Positions 20,053-29,510 of a stretch of 64,000 bases of DNA are shown one piece after another. The stretch spans positions 943,180 to 1,007,179 of the forward strand of contig NZ_JH719395.1 of the NCBI RefSeq assembly GCF_000271845.1, written 5' to 3'. This stretch comes from Rhizobium leguminosarum bv. trifolii WSM2297 (GTDB lineage Bacteria > Pseudomonadota > Alphaproteobacteria > Rhizobiales > Rhizobiaceae). Positions within the stretch are counted from its first letter, which is position 1. The number at the start of each line of letters is the position of its first letter. The position numbers were made by a program, and so were the translations under genes. The notes beneath the pieces were generated by a model. It was not told the DNA's origin. It saw only the letters and a program-made list of their open reading frames with translations, and did no database searches.

Positions 20053-20511
20053 TTATCCCAGCCGCTTTTCCATGAACAGGCTAAGCGGGTCCGGCAGATA
20101 GCTGCCGAAGGGCGCAATGTCCTCGTAGCCGTATTTGCGGTAGAGAGCGATCGCCTCGGGCTGGTAGATGCCGGTTTCAAGCCGGATCGCCGTCAGCCGC
20201 TTTTCCCTTGCGATCGCTTCGAGCGCGTTCATCAGGCCGCTGGCGATCCTCAGCCCCCTCGCCTCTGGATCGACGAACATCCGCTTGATCTCCGCCGTGC
20301 CGTCGCCGGCCTCGACCAGCGCGCAGCAGCCGACGATCGCATCGCCGTTGCGGGCGACCAGGAAACTCACCGCAGGCTTTTCCAGCAGGGAGAGATCGAC
20401 CAGATGGTTGCTCTCGGCGGGATAGAGTGACTGCGCATAGGCATCGGAAAGATCGAGTAGCCGGATGACGCCGTCCTGACGCGGCGGCTCCAGGGCAATG
20501 GTGACGGACAT
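20053..20511 (-). CDS. GNAT family N-acetyltransferase
   Basis: The 152-residue protein has the GNAT core: VGCCALVEAGDGTAEIKRMF (strands 2-4), VDPEARGLRIASGLMNALEA as an RxxGxA-like acetyl-CoA loop, and RLETGIYQPEAIALYRKYGY, the usual LYxxxGF-type end. The substrate is unknown; the overall pattern resembles YafP/PhnO-like small-molecule acetyltransferases. It ends 14 bases from the convergent AI-2E gene. Confidence 0.88.
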   Translation of the reverse strand: MSVTIALEPPRQDGVIRLLDLSDAYAQSLYPAESNHLVDLSLLEKPAVSFLVARNGDAIVGCCALVEAGDGTAEIKRMFVDPEARGLRIASGLMNALEAIAREKRLTAIRLETGIYQPEAIALYRKYGYEDIAPFGSYLPDPLSLFMEKRLG

Positions 20512-20640
20512 GCTGCCTCTTTCTGCTGGCGCAGGGCACAGTTTTTCCCGACATGAACAAGAGTTAATGCCCTTGCCTTCATTCGGTTGGAATTGCGCCC
20601 TCTAAGACGATGACATGCTCAATAGCCAAGGAGGCAAAAT

Positions 20641-21051
20641 ATGCAAGCGGTGCTGATCGCGATGACCATTCTCGGTTGCGACGATTCCATCAGCCAATGC
20701 AGCTATGTCGCGACAGTCGATAAACGCTGGGAGACGGTTGCCGCCTGCGATGCCGAAGCCGAACGTCGGCTGAAAACCTACGCCAATGTCAGCTATCCCT
20801 CGGTGATCGCGGTATGTGAGGCGCCGAAAGCCGTCGCTGCCGCCGAACCGCCGAAGCCGGCGCCGGTACCGTCGTCCCTTCCTGAAGCGGCCGAACAGCG
20901 CCCCCAGGGCCTGCTTGGCTTTGCCGACGATATTGCCGGCCGGGTCCGCGACCATCTGCCCACCGGCAGGAGCGTGAAGGACACGCTCGTCAAACCGGTA
21001 CATTTCGTTTCCGCCAGCTATTCCTGGGTGGTGACGCGGCTGGCCGATTAG
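20641..21051 (+). CDS. Conserved hypothetical protein
   Basis: The protein has 136 residues of no family I recognise. The first 60 residues contain four cysteines (GCDDSISQC, AACDAEAERR, VC) and the pattern YVATVDKRWETVAACDAE; a Pro/Ala-rich linker (EPPKPAPVPSSLPEA) leads to a C-terminal helix region ending YSWVVTRLAD. The start is well supported by AAGGAGG eight bases before the ATG. Its stop overlaps the stop of the convergent DUF2336 gene by four bases. Confidence 0.7.
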   Translation: MQAVLIAMTILGCDDSISQCSYVATVDKRWETVAACDAEAERRLKTYANVSYPSVIAVCEAPKAVAAAEPPKPAPVPSSLPEAAEQRPQGLLGFADDIAGRVRDHLPTGRSVKDTLVKPVHFVSASYSWVVTRLAD

Positions 21052-22178
21052 GCGGCCGCAAGCGCCGCATAGACGCGGGCCGATTGCCGCTGTTCGGCGA
21101 CACCAAGCTTTTCCACCATGTCGAGCAGTTCGCCGACGGCGCCGTGCGCGCCGTCGTGATGGCGGAATTTTTCGAGAAGACGGCCGCAGATAGTGCCGAG
21201 CACGCTGCCCGGCGCTTTTCTGGCGGCGTCCCGCCAGAGCATTGTCGCCTCGACGAAGATGACGCTGATATCCCTCGGCAGGCCGGCCGACTCGTAGAGC
21301 GCCCGCACCGCATGCATGCGCCCGGTTGCCAGGATCGAACGCACGCGGCGTTCGCCGCAGCCTGTGAGATCGACGATCGCGCCGGCGAAAAAATCCACCT
21401 TGCCGGCGCAAAGCGCATGCATCAGGAAGGACGGCGTCAGCCGGTCATTGAGGCGCAGATGCTGGACGAGGTCGGGTATCTCGCGTGGCGCGATGTCGCC
21501 GGCGATCGAAACGATTGCAGCCTCGGTCGCCTCGCGGCTGATGCGCTGCAGCCGCTGCAGGCCGATCGCCGCCTGTGCGAGCGGCAGCCCGACCAGCGCA
21601 TTGCTGACATGCTGGGTGAGCAGTTGGCGGGCATCGGCGGGAAGATCGCTGCGGTCGAGCAGCAGGTTGCGGATGTCGCAGCAGTCGCCGAGCCGTTCGG
21701 CGATACGTTTCAGGGATTGGCTGGAGATCACCGCGCCGTCATTCTCGAGCAGGCAGAGCAGCTCTTCCTCGTCGCCGACTTCCGCAAGCGCAGCCGAAAC
21801 CGGGCGCGTCACATGCGCCCTCGCCGCGATCAGCATGCGGGTGGCGCCATTGCCGCGCGCGGCAAGATCGACGAGATCGGCATCGCTCAAAAGCGGCGAA
21901 CAGGTCACCGCATGGCAGGCGACTTCGGGCTGATCTTCGGCAAGCGAAAGGATCAGGCTGCGCGGCGCATCGGGCGACCAGGCGATCGCCTCGGCAAGAG
22001 CCAGCCGCACGCGCGGCGACGGATCGTCGAGCAGAAAGGTCATCGCCATCTCGGCCGCCGCCCGCTCGTCCGTCGTCATCTCCGACTGCAGATAGGCTCG
22101 CCCGAGTGCATTTGCGGCCCGGGCCCGGTCACCGGTCTTGGCCGTTTCGATCCAACGAAGGAAAGCTTCTATGATCAC
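21048..22178 (-). CDS. DUF2336 domain protein (HEAT-like repeats)
   Basis: The protein has about 376 residues with HEAT/armadillo-like helical repeats (FLLDDPSPRVRLALAEAIAW; LAEDQPEVACHAV; TRMLIAARAHVTRPVSAALA). This fits DUF2336, an alphaproteobacterial family without proven function. No ATG lies near the 5' end: a TTG at 22223 and GTGs at 22187 and 22178 are in frame. I prefer the GTG at 22178 because the product then begins with the conserved-looking IIEAFLRWIETA. The start is uncertain by 15 codons. Confidence 0.75.
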   Translation of the reverse strand: MIIEAFLRWIETAKTGDRARAANALGRAYLQSEMTTDERAAAEMAMTFLLDDPSPRVRLALAEAIAWSPDAPRSLILSLAEDQPEVACHAVTCSPLLSDADLVDLAARGNGATRMLIAARAHVTRPVSAALAEVGDEEELLCLLENDGAVISSQSLKRIAERLGDCCDIRNLLLDRSDLPADARQLLTQHVSNALVGLPLAQAAIGLQRLQRISREATEAAIVSIAGDIAPREIPDLVQHLRLNDRLTPSFLMHALCAGKVDFFAGAIVDLTGCGERRVRSILATGRMHAVRALYESAGLPRDISVIFVEATMLWRDAARKAPGSVLGTICGRLLEKFRHHDGAHGAVGELLDMVEKLGVAEQRQSARVYAALAAA

Positions 22179-22300
22179 GCGACGCCCCAGCACTTGAACG
22201 CGATTCCCGCGCGTTTCATTCAATGCTGCGACCGTAGCGGCAAAAGGTTTAAGATTGGTTCACCATGTTTCTTAAGCCTTTGTATGCCTTGCCGTTCCGC

Positions 22301-22912
22301 CTAAACCTTCGGCAGATGCGGCCGGATCATCTCGAAAACATCGCAGCCTTCGCTGTAATCCATGTATCCCATGCGGGCGACGGGCCGGGCGAGCGACATG
22401 TCGAGACGTCCATCCTTGACGATCGCCTCGTCGATGCGGATGCCGACCACCTCACCGAAGATAAGGACGTTTTCGGAAGGCGTGCCCGACAGCGTCTTCG
22501 GCTCGAGGATCTCGGTGACCTTGCATTCAAGCACCGCGAACGCCTCGCCGACATAGGGCGCGTCGATCAGTTCCGCCTGCTTGGGCGTCAGGCCGGCGAA
22601 ATCGAATTCGCTGTTGCCGTAAGGCAGTGCCGCCGAGGACAGGTTCATTTTCTCGGCAAGATCACGGCTGACGAAATTGCAGGTGAAGACACCGGTCTCG
22701 GCCGCATTGCGCTGGCTGTCCTTGCGCCCGGCGGATGAAAACATCACCAGCTTCGGCCGGTCGGCAACGGCGTTGAAGAAGGAATAGGGCGCGAGATTGA
22801 TGGAACCGTCCCTGCCCTTGCTGCCGATCCAGCCGATCGGGCGCGGCGACACGATCGCCTTGAACGGATCATGCGCCAGCCCGTGCCGGTTGCTGTCGGT
22901 GGTGTAGAACAT
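22301..22912 (-). CDS. Flavin reductase-like FMN-binding protein
   Basis: The 203-residue protein has the flavin reductase-like split-barrel fold: IVSPRPIGWIGSKGRDGSIN, LAPYSFFNAVADRPKLVMFS, KDSQRNAAETGVFTCNFVS and VGIRIDEAIV. Such proteins bind FMN and reduce flavins or small carbonyl/nitro compounds. Its ATG shares a base with the TGA of the upstream nitroreductase gene (TGATG at 22910-22914), so the two flavoproteins are translationally coupled and likely work in one reductive step. Confidence 0.88.
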   Translation of the reverse strand: MFYTTDSNRHGLAHDPFKAIVSPRPIGWIGSKGRDGSINLAPYSFFNAVADRPKLVMFSSAGRKDSQRNAAETGVFTCNFVSRDLAEKMNLSSAALPYGNSEFDFAGLTPKQAELIDAPYVGEAFAVLECKVTEILEPKTLSGTPSENVLIFGEVVGIRIDEAIVKDGRLDMSLARPVARMGYMDYSEGCDVFEMIRPHLPKV

Positions 22913-23496
22913 CAGTCCTCCCCGCCGACCCAGGTCACGGTATCGGCAAGCTCCGGCCGCGGCCGTTCGATCGCCGGAAATGTCGTCGAGCCGATATGGA
23001 TGAAACCCGCCACCTTTTCATCAGGCCCGACGCCGAGCAGCGGATAGGCGCGCTGGTCATAGGCAAACCACTCCGTCAGCCAGTTGGCGACATAACCGCT
23101 GGCATTGGCGGCGAGGATGACGTTGAAGCAGAGCGCGCCGGCCGACATCATCTGCTCCCATTCCGGGATCTTGATATGCGGCCCCGCCTTGCTGACGACG
23201 GCAACGACCACCGGCGCGCGGGTGAAACGGGCGCGCTCGACCTGGATCATCTCCTCGGAAAGCTCGGGCTTTGCCTCGAGCGCCAGCTTCAGAAGCTCCT
23301 CGCCAAGGTGGGCGCGGTGCTGTCCGCGATAGACGATGAAACGCCATGGCGCGATCTTGCCGTGATCGGGAACACGCGAGGCAAGACGCAGGATTTCCTC
23401 GATTTCGGCCTTTTCTGGGCCTGGTTCGCACATCTGGAAAGCGGGGATGGAGCGGCGCACGGCGAGGTAATCGATCAGCTTGATATCGGATTTCAT
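22912..23496 (-). CDS. Nitroreductase family protein
   Basis: The protein has 194 residues with FMN-binding nitroreductase signatures: [59 protein letters not shown] and [14 protein letters not shown]. It resembles the YdjA subfamily. NAD(P)H-dependent reduction of a nitro or quinone compound is the family role; the real substrate is unknown. The start at 23496 (MKSDIKLI) fits the family; an ATG six codons upstream at 23514 is possible. It heads a two-gene operon with the flavin reductase. Confidence 0.87.
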   Translation of the reverse strand: MKSDIKLIDYLAVRRSIPAFQMCEPGPEKAEIEEILRLASRVPDHGKIAPWRFIVYRGQHRAHLGEELLKLALEAKPELSEEMIQVERARFTRAPVVVAVVSKAGPHIKIPEWEQMMSAGALCFNVILAANASGYVANWLTEWFAYDQRAYPLLGVGPDEKVAGFIHIGSTTFPAIERPRPELADTVTWVGGED

Positions 23497-23610
23497 TCGG
23501 GGAGAAACTCTCATTTTTATGCTGCTGCAAAGGGTGGGTCTTGAATTTGCCATCGCGTTGGTCTTGAAGTGGCCTTTGCGATTTCAGAAGTCAATCGGTT
23601 CACGAAACAG

Positions 23611-24711
23611 ATGTTTGGCATTTCGCCTTTTGCACGCATCGGCCTTGCCATTGCCCTGACGATCCTGACGCCTCCAGGCGCCGGCGCCCAGGATGCCTTC
23701 AAGGAATTCAAGCAGCTTGAATCGACGCCGAAGATGCCGAAGCTCGATGCCTTCATCGCGCCCGGCACGGCGCCCGAAGGGGTCAAGCTGCGAGACGTCT
23801 CGATGGAAGCCAAGCTGACGGCGGACGGCACACCGGTCGAGGAAGGCCTGTCCTGGTATGTCTTCAGCCCGATCGCCGGAACCGACGGCAAGCTGCCGCT
23901 GATCGCCAGCGCCAAAGGCGGACCCGCTGCCTTCCAGCTCGCTCCCGGCGATTATTTCGTCAACGTCTCCTTCGGCCGAGCCGGGGTTACCAAGAAACTG
24001 ACCATTCCGGCCGACGGCCAGGTCGACAAGCAGGTGATGGTGCTCGATGCCGGCGGCCTGCTGCTCAATGCCGTCTCCGGCACTGATGCCCGCATCCGCC
24101 CCGACCAGTTGAGCTTCTCGATCTATTCCTCGGAAGTGCGCGAGGACGGCGAGCGGGGCCTCGTCACGGCCGATGTCTCGCCGAACACCGTCGTCCGCCT
24201 CAATGCCGGCACCTACCACATCGTTTCCGAATATGGCAGCGTCAACGCCGTCATCCGCGCCGATATCCAGGTCGAAGCCGGCAAGCTGACCGAGGCGACG
24301 ATCCAGCATCGCGCCGCGCAGGTCACCTTCAAGCTGGTCTCCGATGCCGGCGGCGAGGCGATCGCCGATACCGCATGGTCGATCCTGACGGCGGCCGGCG
24401 ATAGCGTCGGCGAAAGCGTCAGCGCCTTCCCGACCATGGTTCTCGCCGAAGGCGGATATTCCGCCGTCGCCCGCAACAAGGACAAGATCTACCAGCGCGA
24501 TTTCACCGTCGTTGCCGGCAGGAACACCGATGTCGAGGTCCTGATGAAGGATCAGCAGCCGCAGCCGCCGGTGAACGATGCGGCCCGTACGGTGCAGCAA
24601 GTGCCTGTGGGAACGCCGCCGCCTCCAGGTGTCCAGCCGGCTCCGGTGGCCCCGCTCCCCTCCTATGAACAGCTCGCGCCGCAGGGCGGCGACGACACCA
24701 GCCTCGATTGA
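23611..24711 (+). CDS. Secreted hypothetical protein with beta-sandwich repeats
   Basis: The protein has about 366 residues with a signal peptide (MFGISPFARIGLAIALTILT, cleavage near AGA). The body alternates beta-rich units of about 80 residues: FQLAPGDYFVNVSFGRAGVT, VRLNAGTYHIVSEYGSVNAV and MVLAEGGYSAVARNKDKIYQ. Each has a G-x-Y turn, suggesting tandem carboxypeptidase-regulatory or Ig-like domains. A Pro-rich C-terminus (VPVGTPPPPGVQPAP) ends it. A GTG at 23569 would add 14 residues; the ATG at 23611 gives the better signal peptide. Function is unknown, and a periplasmic or surface location is inferred. Confidence 0.72.
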   Translation: MFGISPFARIGLAIALTILTPPGAGAQDAFKEFKQLESTPKMPKLDAFIAPGTAPEGVKLRDVSMEAKLTADGTPVEEGLSWYVFSPIAGTDGKLPLIASAKGGPAAFQLAPGDYFVNVSFGRAGVTKKLTIPADGQVDKQVMVLDAGGLLLNAVSGTDARIRPDQLSFSIYSSEVREDGERGLVTADVSPNTVVRLNAGTYHIVSEYGSVNAVIRADIQVEAGKLTEATIQHRAAQVTFKLVSDAGGEAIADTAWSILTAAGDSVGESVSAFPTMVLAEGGYSAVARNKDKIYQRDFTVVAGRNTDVEVLMKDQQPQPPVNDAARTVQQVPVGTPPPPGVQPAPVAPLPSYEQLAPQGGDDTSLD

Positions 24712-24713
24712 TC

Positions 24714-25571
24714 CTAGCGCGAGCGGTTTCGGTTCAGCAGAAACCTTTGACGGGCGCGCTTCGGCGGCGCCATCGAGAAGACGGCCTCATAGAGGCGGGC
24801 CAGCAGACCCTTGCGGTCGCTGCCGCTGCTCAACGCCTCCCAACTCTGCACTTTGCCGACATGCGCCGTGATCGTGCTGCCAGACAGCCGGCGGAATTCG
24901 CCGATCAGCAGCGACAGGCGCAGCGTCATCGATGCCAGGCTCGCCAGATGGAACAGCCGGCCGTTCTGACCCTCGAAATAGATTGGCAGAACGCTGGCAT
25001 GCGTCGCCTGGATGAGTTTTGCCGCAAACATCTTCCAGGGCAGGTCCTCGGCGCGGCCGAAGCCCCGTCTGGCGGTCGCAACCCCGCCCGCCGGAAAAAC
25101 GACGATAGTGGTGCCTTCCTTGAGCAGCCGCACCGCCTCGTTCCGGCTCTTCATGTTCATCGCCATTGCCTGCCTGGTTTCTTCGAAGGAAATCGGCAAG
25201 GAATAGCGCGCCATCTCGGGCATTTTCAAAAGGTCGTTGTGGATCAGCACCTTGAAGGGACGGCCGAGCTGTTCGGCAAGCGCCAGCACGGCAATGCCGT
25301 CGCCGATGCCGAAGGGGTGGTTGGCGACGATGACAATCGGTTCGGCTGGAACGGCTTCGAGCGGCCAGTTACCCTTGATGTCGACTGCGACGTCGATGAG
25401 ATCGAGGGTCTTGGCGAACACCCGGTCGCTCTTGCCGACGATGTCGCTGCGCCAGGTCTCGTAGAGACTGACATAGCGATCGCGGCCCGAAAGTCCCTCG
25501 ATCGAACGGATCAGCCAGCGCTTCAAGCGCGGATCCCCATCATTGGCATAGGATAGTTCTTTGAACCGCAA
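24714..25571 (-). CDS. Lysophospholipid acyltransferase (PlsC-like)
   Basis: The 285-residue protein has the acyltransferase active-site motif as IVIVANHPFGIGDG, followed by VLIHNDLLKMPEMA and VVFPAGGVATARRGFGRAED, the usual order in the PlsC/LPLAT group. The NHPxG form is typical of the subclass that includes putative hemolysin/ornithine-lipid acyltransferases. Substrate is therefore open between lysophosphatidic acid and lyso-ornithine lipid. The first available start is a TTG at 25571; no ATG is in frame upstream of the conserved region. It is convergent with the secreted protein gene, two bases apart. Confidence 0.82.
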   Translation of the reverse strand: MRFKELSYANDGDPRLKRWLIRSIEGLSGRDRYVSLYETWRSDIVGKSDRVFAKTLDLIDVAVDIKGNWPLEAVPAEPIVIVANHPFGIGDGIAVLALAEQLGRPFKVLIHNDLLKMPEMARYSLPISFEETRQAMAMNMKSRNEAVRLLKEGTTIVVFPAGGVATARRGFGRAEDLPWKMFAAKLIQATHASVLPIYFEGQNGRLFHLASLASMTLRLSLLIGEFRRLSGSTITAHVGKVQSWEALSSGSDRKGLLARLYEAVFSMAPPKRARQRFLLNRNRSR

Positions 25572-25675
25572 TCCGGCATCGGGATGATCCCGCTCCCCGT
25601 TCGTGACGAGAATATTGCAGCTTCATATCAGATTTCCGACAGCGCCAGACCGGCGCTGTCGGATAGAGGCGTTCG

Positions 25676-27685
25676 TCAGGCAGCCGCCTTGGCTTTCTTT
25701 GCTTCGGCCTTGCGACGGAGGTCGGGCGGCGTCGCTTCGAGGGTCAGGCTGTCGACGGCGGCATCGAGCCCCATCGAAACCTGCTCCTGGCTGCCGAGGC
25801 GGCGGATGTTGACCGTGCGCTCCTCGGCTTCCTTCCTGCCGCAGACGATGATGACGGGCACCTTGGTGACCGAGTGTTCGCGGACCTTGTAGTTGATCTT
25901 CTCGTTGCGGAAATCGGTCTCGACGTTGAGGCCGGCCTCGCGCAGCGCCTCGGCCACCTCAAGCCCGTAGGCATCGGCTTCCGAGGTGATCGTCGCCACC
26001 ACCACCTGCAGCGGCGAAACCCACAGCGGCAGATGGCCGGCGAAGTTTTCGATCAGGATACCGAGGAAGCGTTCCATCGAGCCACAGATGGCGCGATGGA
26101 TCATCACCGGCTGCGTCTTTTCGGAGTTGCTGTCGATATAGAAGGCGCCGAAACGTTCCGGCAGATTGAAATCGACCTGCGTCGTGCCGCACTGCCATTC
26201 GCGGCCGATCGCATCCTTCAGCGTATATTCGAACTTCGGTCCGTAGAATGCGCCTTCGCCCGGCAGAATGCCGGTCTTGATGCGCCCATCGGACTGCGCC
26301 TCGATGGTTTTCAGCACGTCGGTCATGACGGCTTCGGCGCGATCCCAGAGTGCGTCGGAACCGACGCGCTTTTCCGGCCGGGTCGAAAGCTTGACGACGA
26401 TTTCCTTGAAGCCGAAGTCTTCATAGACCGACAGAATGAGATCGTTGATTTTCAGGCACTCGGCGGCCATCTGCTCGTCGGTGCAGAAAATGTGCGCGTC
26501 GTCCTGGGTGAAACCGCGCACGCGCATCAGTCCGTGCAACGCGCCCGACGGCTCGTAGCGATGCACCAGGCCGAATTCGGCGAGGCGGATCGGCAGTTCG
26601 CGATAGGACTTCAAGCCATGCTTGAAGATCTGCACGTGGCCGGGGCAGTTCATCGGCTTCAGCGCAAAGACGCGGTTATCCGCTTCCTTGTCGTCCGGAT
26701 GCGTCATCGCATGTGCCGATTTCACGGCGAACATGTTTTCCTGATACCAGCCCCAGTGACCCGAAGTTTCCCAGAGCGCGGTGTCGAGCACCTGCGGCGC
26801 GTTGACTTCTTCATAATCGACGGCGAGCCGGCGACGCATATAGGAGACGAGCGACTGAAAGATGCGCCAGCCCTTGCCGTGCCAGAAGACGACACCCGGG
26901 CCTTCTTCCTGGAAATGGAACAAGTCCATTTCGCGGCCGAGCTTGCGGTGGTCGCGCTTTTCGGCTTCCGCCAGCATATGCAGGTAGTTGTCGAGATCGG
27001 CCTGGTCGGCCCATGCCGTGCCGTAGATGCGCGACAGCATGGCGTTGTTGCTGTCGCCGCGCCAATAGGCGCCGGCAACCTTCATCAGCTTGAAGGCCGT
27101 GCCGATCTGGCCGGTGGAGGCCATATGCGGGCCGCGGCAAAGATCGAACCAGTCGCCCTGATGGTAGATCTTCAGATCCTGCCCTTCCGGGATCGCGTCG
27201 ACGAGTTCGACCTTGTACTGCTCGCCCTTGGCGGCAAAAACCTCCTTGGCCTTCTCGCGCGACCATACCTGCTTGGTGAAAGCGGCGTTACGGGCGATGA
27301 TCTCCTTCATCTTCTTTTCGATCTTCGGCAGATCGTCGGGCGTGAAGGGCTCGTTCTTGGCGAAGTCGTAATAGAAGCCGTTTTCGATGACCGGGCCGAT
27401 CGTCACCTGCGTGCCGGGCCAGAGTTCCTGCACCGCTTCAGCCATGACGTGCGCAGCGTCATGGCGGATGAGTTCCAGCGCGCGGCCGTCCTTGCGGGTG
27501 ATGATCTCGATCTTGCCATCTTTGACGGCATCGGAAAGGTCCTGCACAACGCCGTCGAGAGCAATGGCGACCGCGCTCTTGGCGAGCGACTTCGAAATGG
27601 ATTCGGCGACATCCCTGCCGGTCGCGCCAGCTGGAAAGCTGCGCACGGAACCATCGGGAAATGTCAGGGAAATGGCGTCAGACAT
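25676..27685 (-). CDS. thrS: Threonine-tRNA ligase
   Basis: ThrS charges tRNA-Thr. The 669-residue protein has the N-terminal TGS domain ([20 protein letters not shown]), the editing domain with [12 protein letters not shown] and DLCRGPHM, the class II core with motif 2 region [20 protein letters not shown] and CPGHVQIF, motif 3 near [19 protein letters not shown], and the anticodon-binding domain. The start is ATG 27685, eight bases after AAGGAG; a TTG one codon before is less likely. The 123-base leader to the right includes a hairpin (GCGC...TCCG AAAA CGGA...GCGC) that might matter for control. Confidence 0.97.
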   Translation of the reverse strand: MSDAISLTFPDGSVRSFPAGATGRDVAESISKSLAKSAVAIALDGVVQDLSDAVKDGKIEIITRKDGRALELIRHDAAHVMAEAVQELWPGTQVTIGPVIENGFYYDFAKNEPFTPDDLPKIEKKMKEIIARNAAFTKQVWSREKAKEVFAAKGEQYKVELVDAIPEGQDLKIYHQGDWFDLCRGPHMASTGQIGTAFKLMKVAGAYWRGDSNNAMLSRIYGTAWADQADLDNYLHMLAEAEKRDHRKLGREMDLFHFQEEGPGVVFWHGKGWRIFQSLVSYMRRRLAVDYEEVNAPQVLDTALWETSGHWGWYQENMFAVKSAHAMTHPDDKEADNRVFALKPMNCPGHVQIFKHGLKSYRELPIRLAEFGLVHRYEPSGALHGLMRVRGFTQDDAHIFCTDEQMAAECLKINDLILSVYEDFGFKEIVVKLSTRPEKRVGSDALWDRAEAVMTDVLKTIEAQSDGRIKTGILPGEGAFYGPKFEYTLKDAIGREWQCGTTQVDFNLPERFGAFYIDSNSEKTQPVMIHRAICGSMERFLGILIENFAGHLPLWVSPLQVVVATITSEADAYGLEVAEALREAGLNVETDFRNEKINYKVREHSVTKVPVIIVCGRKEAEERTVNIRRLGSQEQVSMGLDAAVDSLTLEATPPDLRRKAEAKKAKAAA

Positions 27686-27808
27686 CAAAATTTCTCCTTG
27701 TCCAGTCCCGCCAACGAATGCGGGTGGTTGAAATGGAAGCGCCTCCGGTTTTCGGATGCGCTGCCGCCTGATACTCAGATTTGCCGCGGGAGTAAAGAAG
27801 CAGCCGGC

Positions 27809-28336
27809 CTACATGATCATTTGGGCGAGGCCGCACACGGTGTTCCAGTTGCGCATCGTGCCGACGCCTATGCGCTTGGTTGTCAGCGCCGAAAGCAGCT
27901 TGGACTGGCTCGGCTTGCCGGCGAAATCGATCCACAGATCGCCGCCGACGACGGCGATGCGCTGCCCCTCCGTCATCAGCGGTTTCAGCGCCTCCACCTT
28001 CTCCGGGTCGACCGGCAGGCGCATCACCCGGACGATGACCTGGTCGCCGCTGCCGTCCCTGAAGGGATTGGTGCCGCAAAGTGCCATCCAGGTGCAGTCG
28101 CTGCGCACGATGATATCGACATGTTTGCCGAATCTCTCTTCGAACCCCTCTTCCAGCGCGACCTCGAGTTCGTGCGGCCGCATTTCATCGGCCTCGAAGA
28201 TGAGATTGCCCGTGGATACCAATGTGCGCGGTTCGCGATAGCCAAGATCTTTGGCAAGCGCGCGCAGATCTTCCATGATGACGCGGCGGTCGGGCGTCAG
28301 GACAATGCTGTGCAGAAGGGCGATGAAAGTGCTCAT
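27809..28336 (-). CDS. DUF1697 family protein
   Basis: The protein has 175 residues with the DUF1697 pattern: FIALLHSIVLTPDRRVIMED, LGYREPRTLVSTGNLIFEAD, and the C-terminal KLLSALTTKRIGVGTMRNWN. The middle segment NPFRDGSGDQVIVRVMRLP is typical. No biochemical role is established for the family. It is the third leftward gene of a run thrS / DUF1697 / yidD / IscU-like, lying eight bases after yidD; the 120-base gap before thrS suggests that thrS has its own promoter. Confidence 0.88.
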   Translation of the reverse strand: MSTFIALLHSIVLTPDRRVIMEDLRALAKDLGYREPRTLVSTGNLIFEADEMRPHELEVALEEGFEERFGKHVDIIVRSDCTWMALCGTNPFRDGSGDQVIVRVMRLPVDPEKVEALKPLMTEGQRIAVVGGDLWIDFAGKPSQSKLLSALTTKRIGVGTMRNWNTVCGLAQMIM

Positions 28337-28343
28337 GGCGCGC

Positions 28344-28748
28344 TCAGCCTTTCTTCCGTCCGAGCGAGAGATACCGCCACAGCATCCACCAGCGGAAGTA
28401 TTCGCCGAGCGTCTCCGGCACCTGGTCGAGGCCGCTGGTGCCGCCCGGGCCGCAGCGGCCGACGCGAAACAGCGTCATCCAGCCGCCGGCCCACAACCCG
28501 TGGCGGGCGATCGACTCGTAGCCATATTCGGAGCAGCTCGGTATATGGCGGCAGGAATTGCCGACAAAGCCCGACAGCGTCAGCTGATAGAGGCGGATGA
28601 AACCCATGCCGAGCAGGCGGTCGGGGGACTTGCGGAACGGCCCGGTATAGTTGCGCGAACTGCGTGCGGCCTTTTGGCGCGGCTTTTCAGGTCCGGCGGC
28701 GCCGCCGTCATCCTCATCGCCTGCCTGCAGGGCACAGAATTCGCACAT
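28344..28748 (-). CDS. yidD: Membrane protein insertion efficiency factor YidD
   Basis: YidD helps the YidC insertase place inner membrane proteins. The 134-residue protein has the diagnostic core IRLYQLTLSGFVGNSCRHIP followed by SCSEYGYESIARHG and RVGRCGPGG. The N-terminal 45 residues are an extra charged extension with a CEFC pair. In many bacteria yidD lies near rnpA and yidC; here it is instead in a run with an IscU-like gene, five bases downstream of it. Confidence 0.92.
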   Translation of the reverse strand: MCEFCALQAGDEDDGGAAGPEKPRQKAARSSRNYTGPFRKSPDRLLGMGFIRLYQLTLSGFVGNSCRHIPSCSEYGYESIARHGLWAGGWMTLFRVGRCGPGGTSGLDQVPETLGEYFRWWMLWRYLSLGRKKG

Positions 28749-28753
28749 CTTGG

Positions 28754-29200
28754 TTACGCCTCGACAACTTCCGCCCGTTTCGCCTCGATCTGGCCGATCG
28801 CATCGACGACGGCATCGAAGGTCAGCATCGTCGAGGCATGGCGGGCCTTGTAGTCGCGCACCGGCAGCAGATAACGCATGTCTTCGAACCGGCCTTCCGG
28901 GCCTGCCCCATCCGCCTTCAACATGGCAAGCATATCCCGGCGGGCCTGGCGCAATTCGCCCGATGTGGCGCCGACCACATGGCGGGCCATGATCGAGGAG
29001 GAGGCCTGGCCGAGCGCGCAGGCCTTCACGTCATGGGCAAAACCGGTGACGGTATCACCGTCCATCTTCAGCCAGATCGTGACCTTCGAGCCGCAAAGCT
29101 TCGAATAGGCCTGGGCGCTGGCATCGGCGTCAGGCAGCGTGCCGGTCAACGGAATATTGCCGGCGAATTCGAGGATCTTGCTGTTGTAGATGTCGTCCAT
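28754..29200 (-). CDS. IscU/SufU-like iron-sulfur scaffold protein
   Basis: The 148-residue protein has the NifU/IscU N-terminal fold: two of the three cluster-ligand cysteines are visible in YSKLCGSKVTIWLKMDGD and HDVKACALGQASSSIMA. The usual third ligand, in the PVRxxC segment, is replaced: LLPVRDYKARHASTML has no cysteine. It may therefore act as a sulfur acceptor or carrier rather than a classic scaffold. The ATG at 29200 begins the conserved MDDIYNSKI; an upstream start at 29218 adds six residues. Upstream is the 310-base gap shared with folE. Confidence 0.85.
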   Translation of the reverse strand: MDDIYNSKILEFAGNIPLTGTLPDADASAQAYSKLCGSKVTIWLKMDGDTVTGFAHDVKACALGQASSSIMARHVVGATSGELRQARRDMLAMLKADGAGPEGRFEDMRYLLPVRDYKARHASTMLTFDAVVDAIGQIEAKRAEVVEA

Positions 29201-29510
29201 GTTGGATTTCCGCTCCAAAATCGCTGCGGATCGGCCTCAATAAGGGCTGTTATTGTTATTGAAACAAAAAACACACCGTGTCATCTGAGGATACTTACAT
29301 ACGATGGCCGTATTCCTATATGTATGTCGTTCGAAGGCCATTAAAATGCAATGGCCTCGTGTAAGTTTGATTGGGAAACCGTGCCGGACGGGCGTTGAAT
29401 GCGCCTCGAAAGCCCCGGAGCCTGCCAAAGGTGCATGAATTCCCGCATGGGATTGACCAGTGGCGATTCCGACAGATCGGTCCGCGGTGCGGACCAGGAG
29501 ACCATTGTTC
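29201..29510. promoter_or_regulatory. Divergent intergenic region between the IscU-like gene and folE
   Basis: This 310-base stretch has no gene I can support. It is AT-rich near 29245-29350 and contains a clear hairpin: AGGCCATT (29335-29342), a seven-base loop, AATGGCCT (29350-29357). The folE ribosome-binding site CCAGGAG is at 29494-29500. It probably holds both divergent promoters; I looked for a folate (THF-II) riboswitch and could not make one fit. Confidence 0.5.

Noticed and set aside
25874..28600. 908-codon rightward frame opposite thrS
   Set aside because: Antisense to the full-length thrS; composition rich in Arg/His/Asp typical of shadow frames.
29360..29510. THF-II (folE motif) riboswitch before folE
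   Set aside because: Some CCGG and GGAGC pieces occur, but the internal-loop order and paired stems of the motif could not be fitted.
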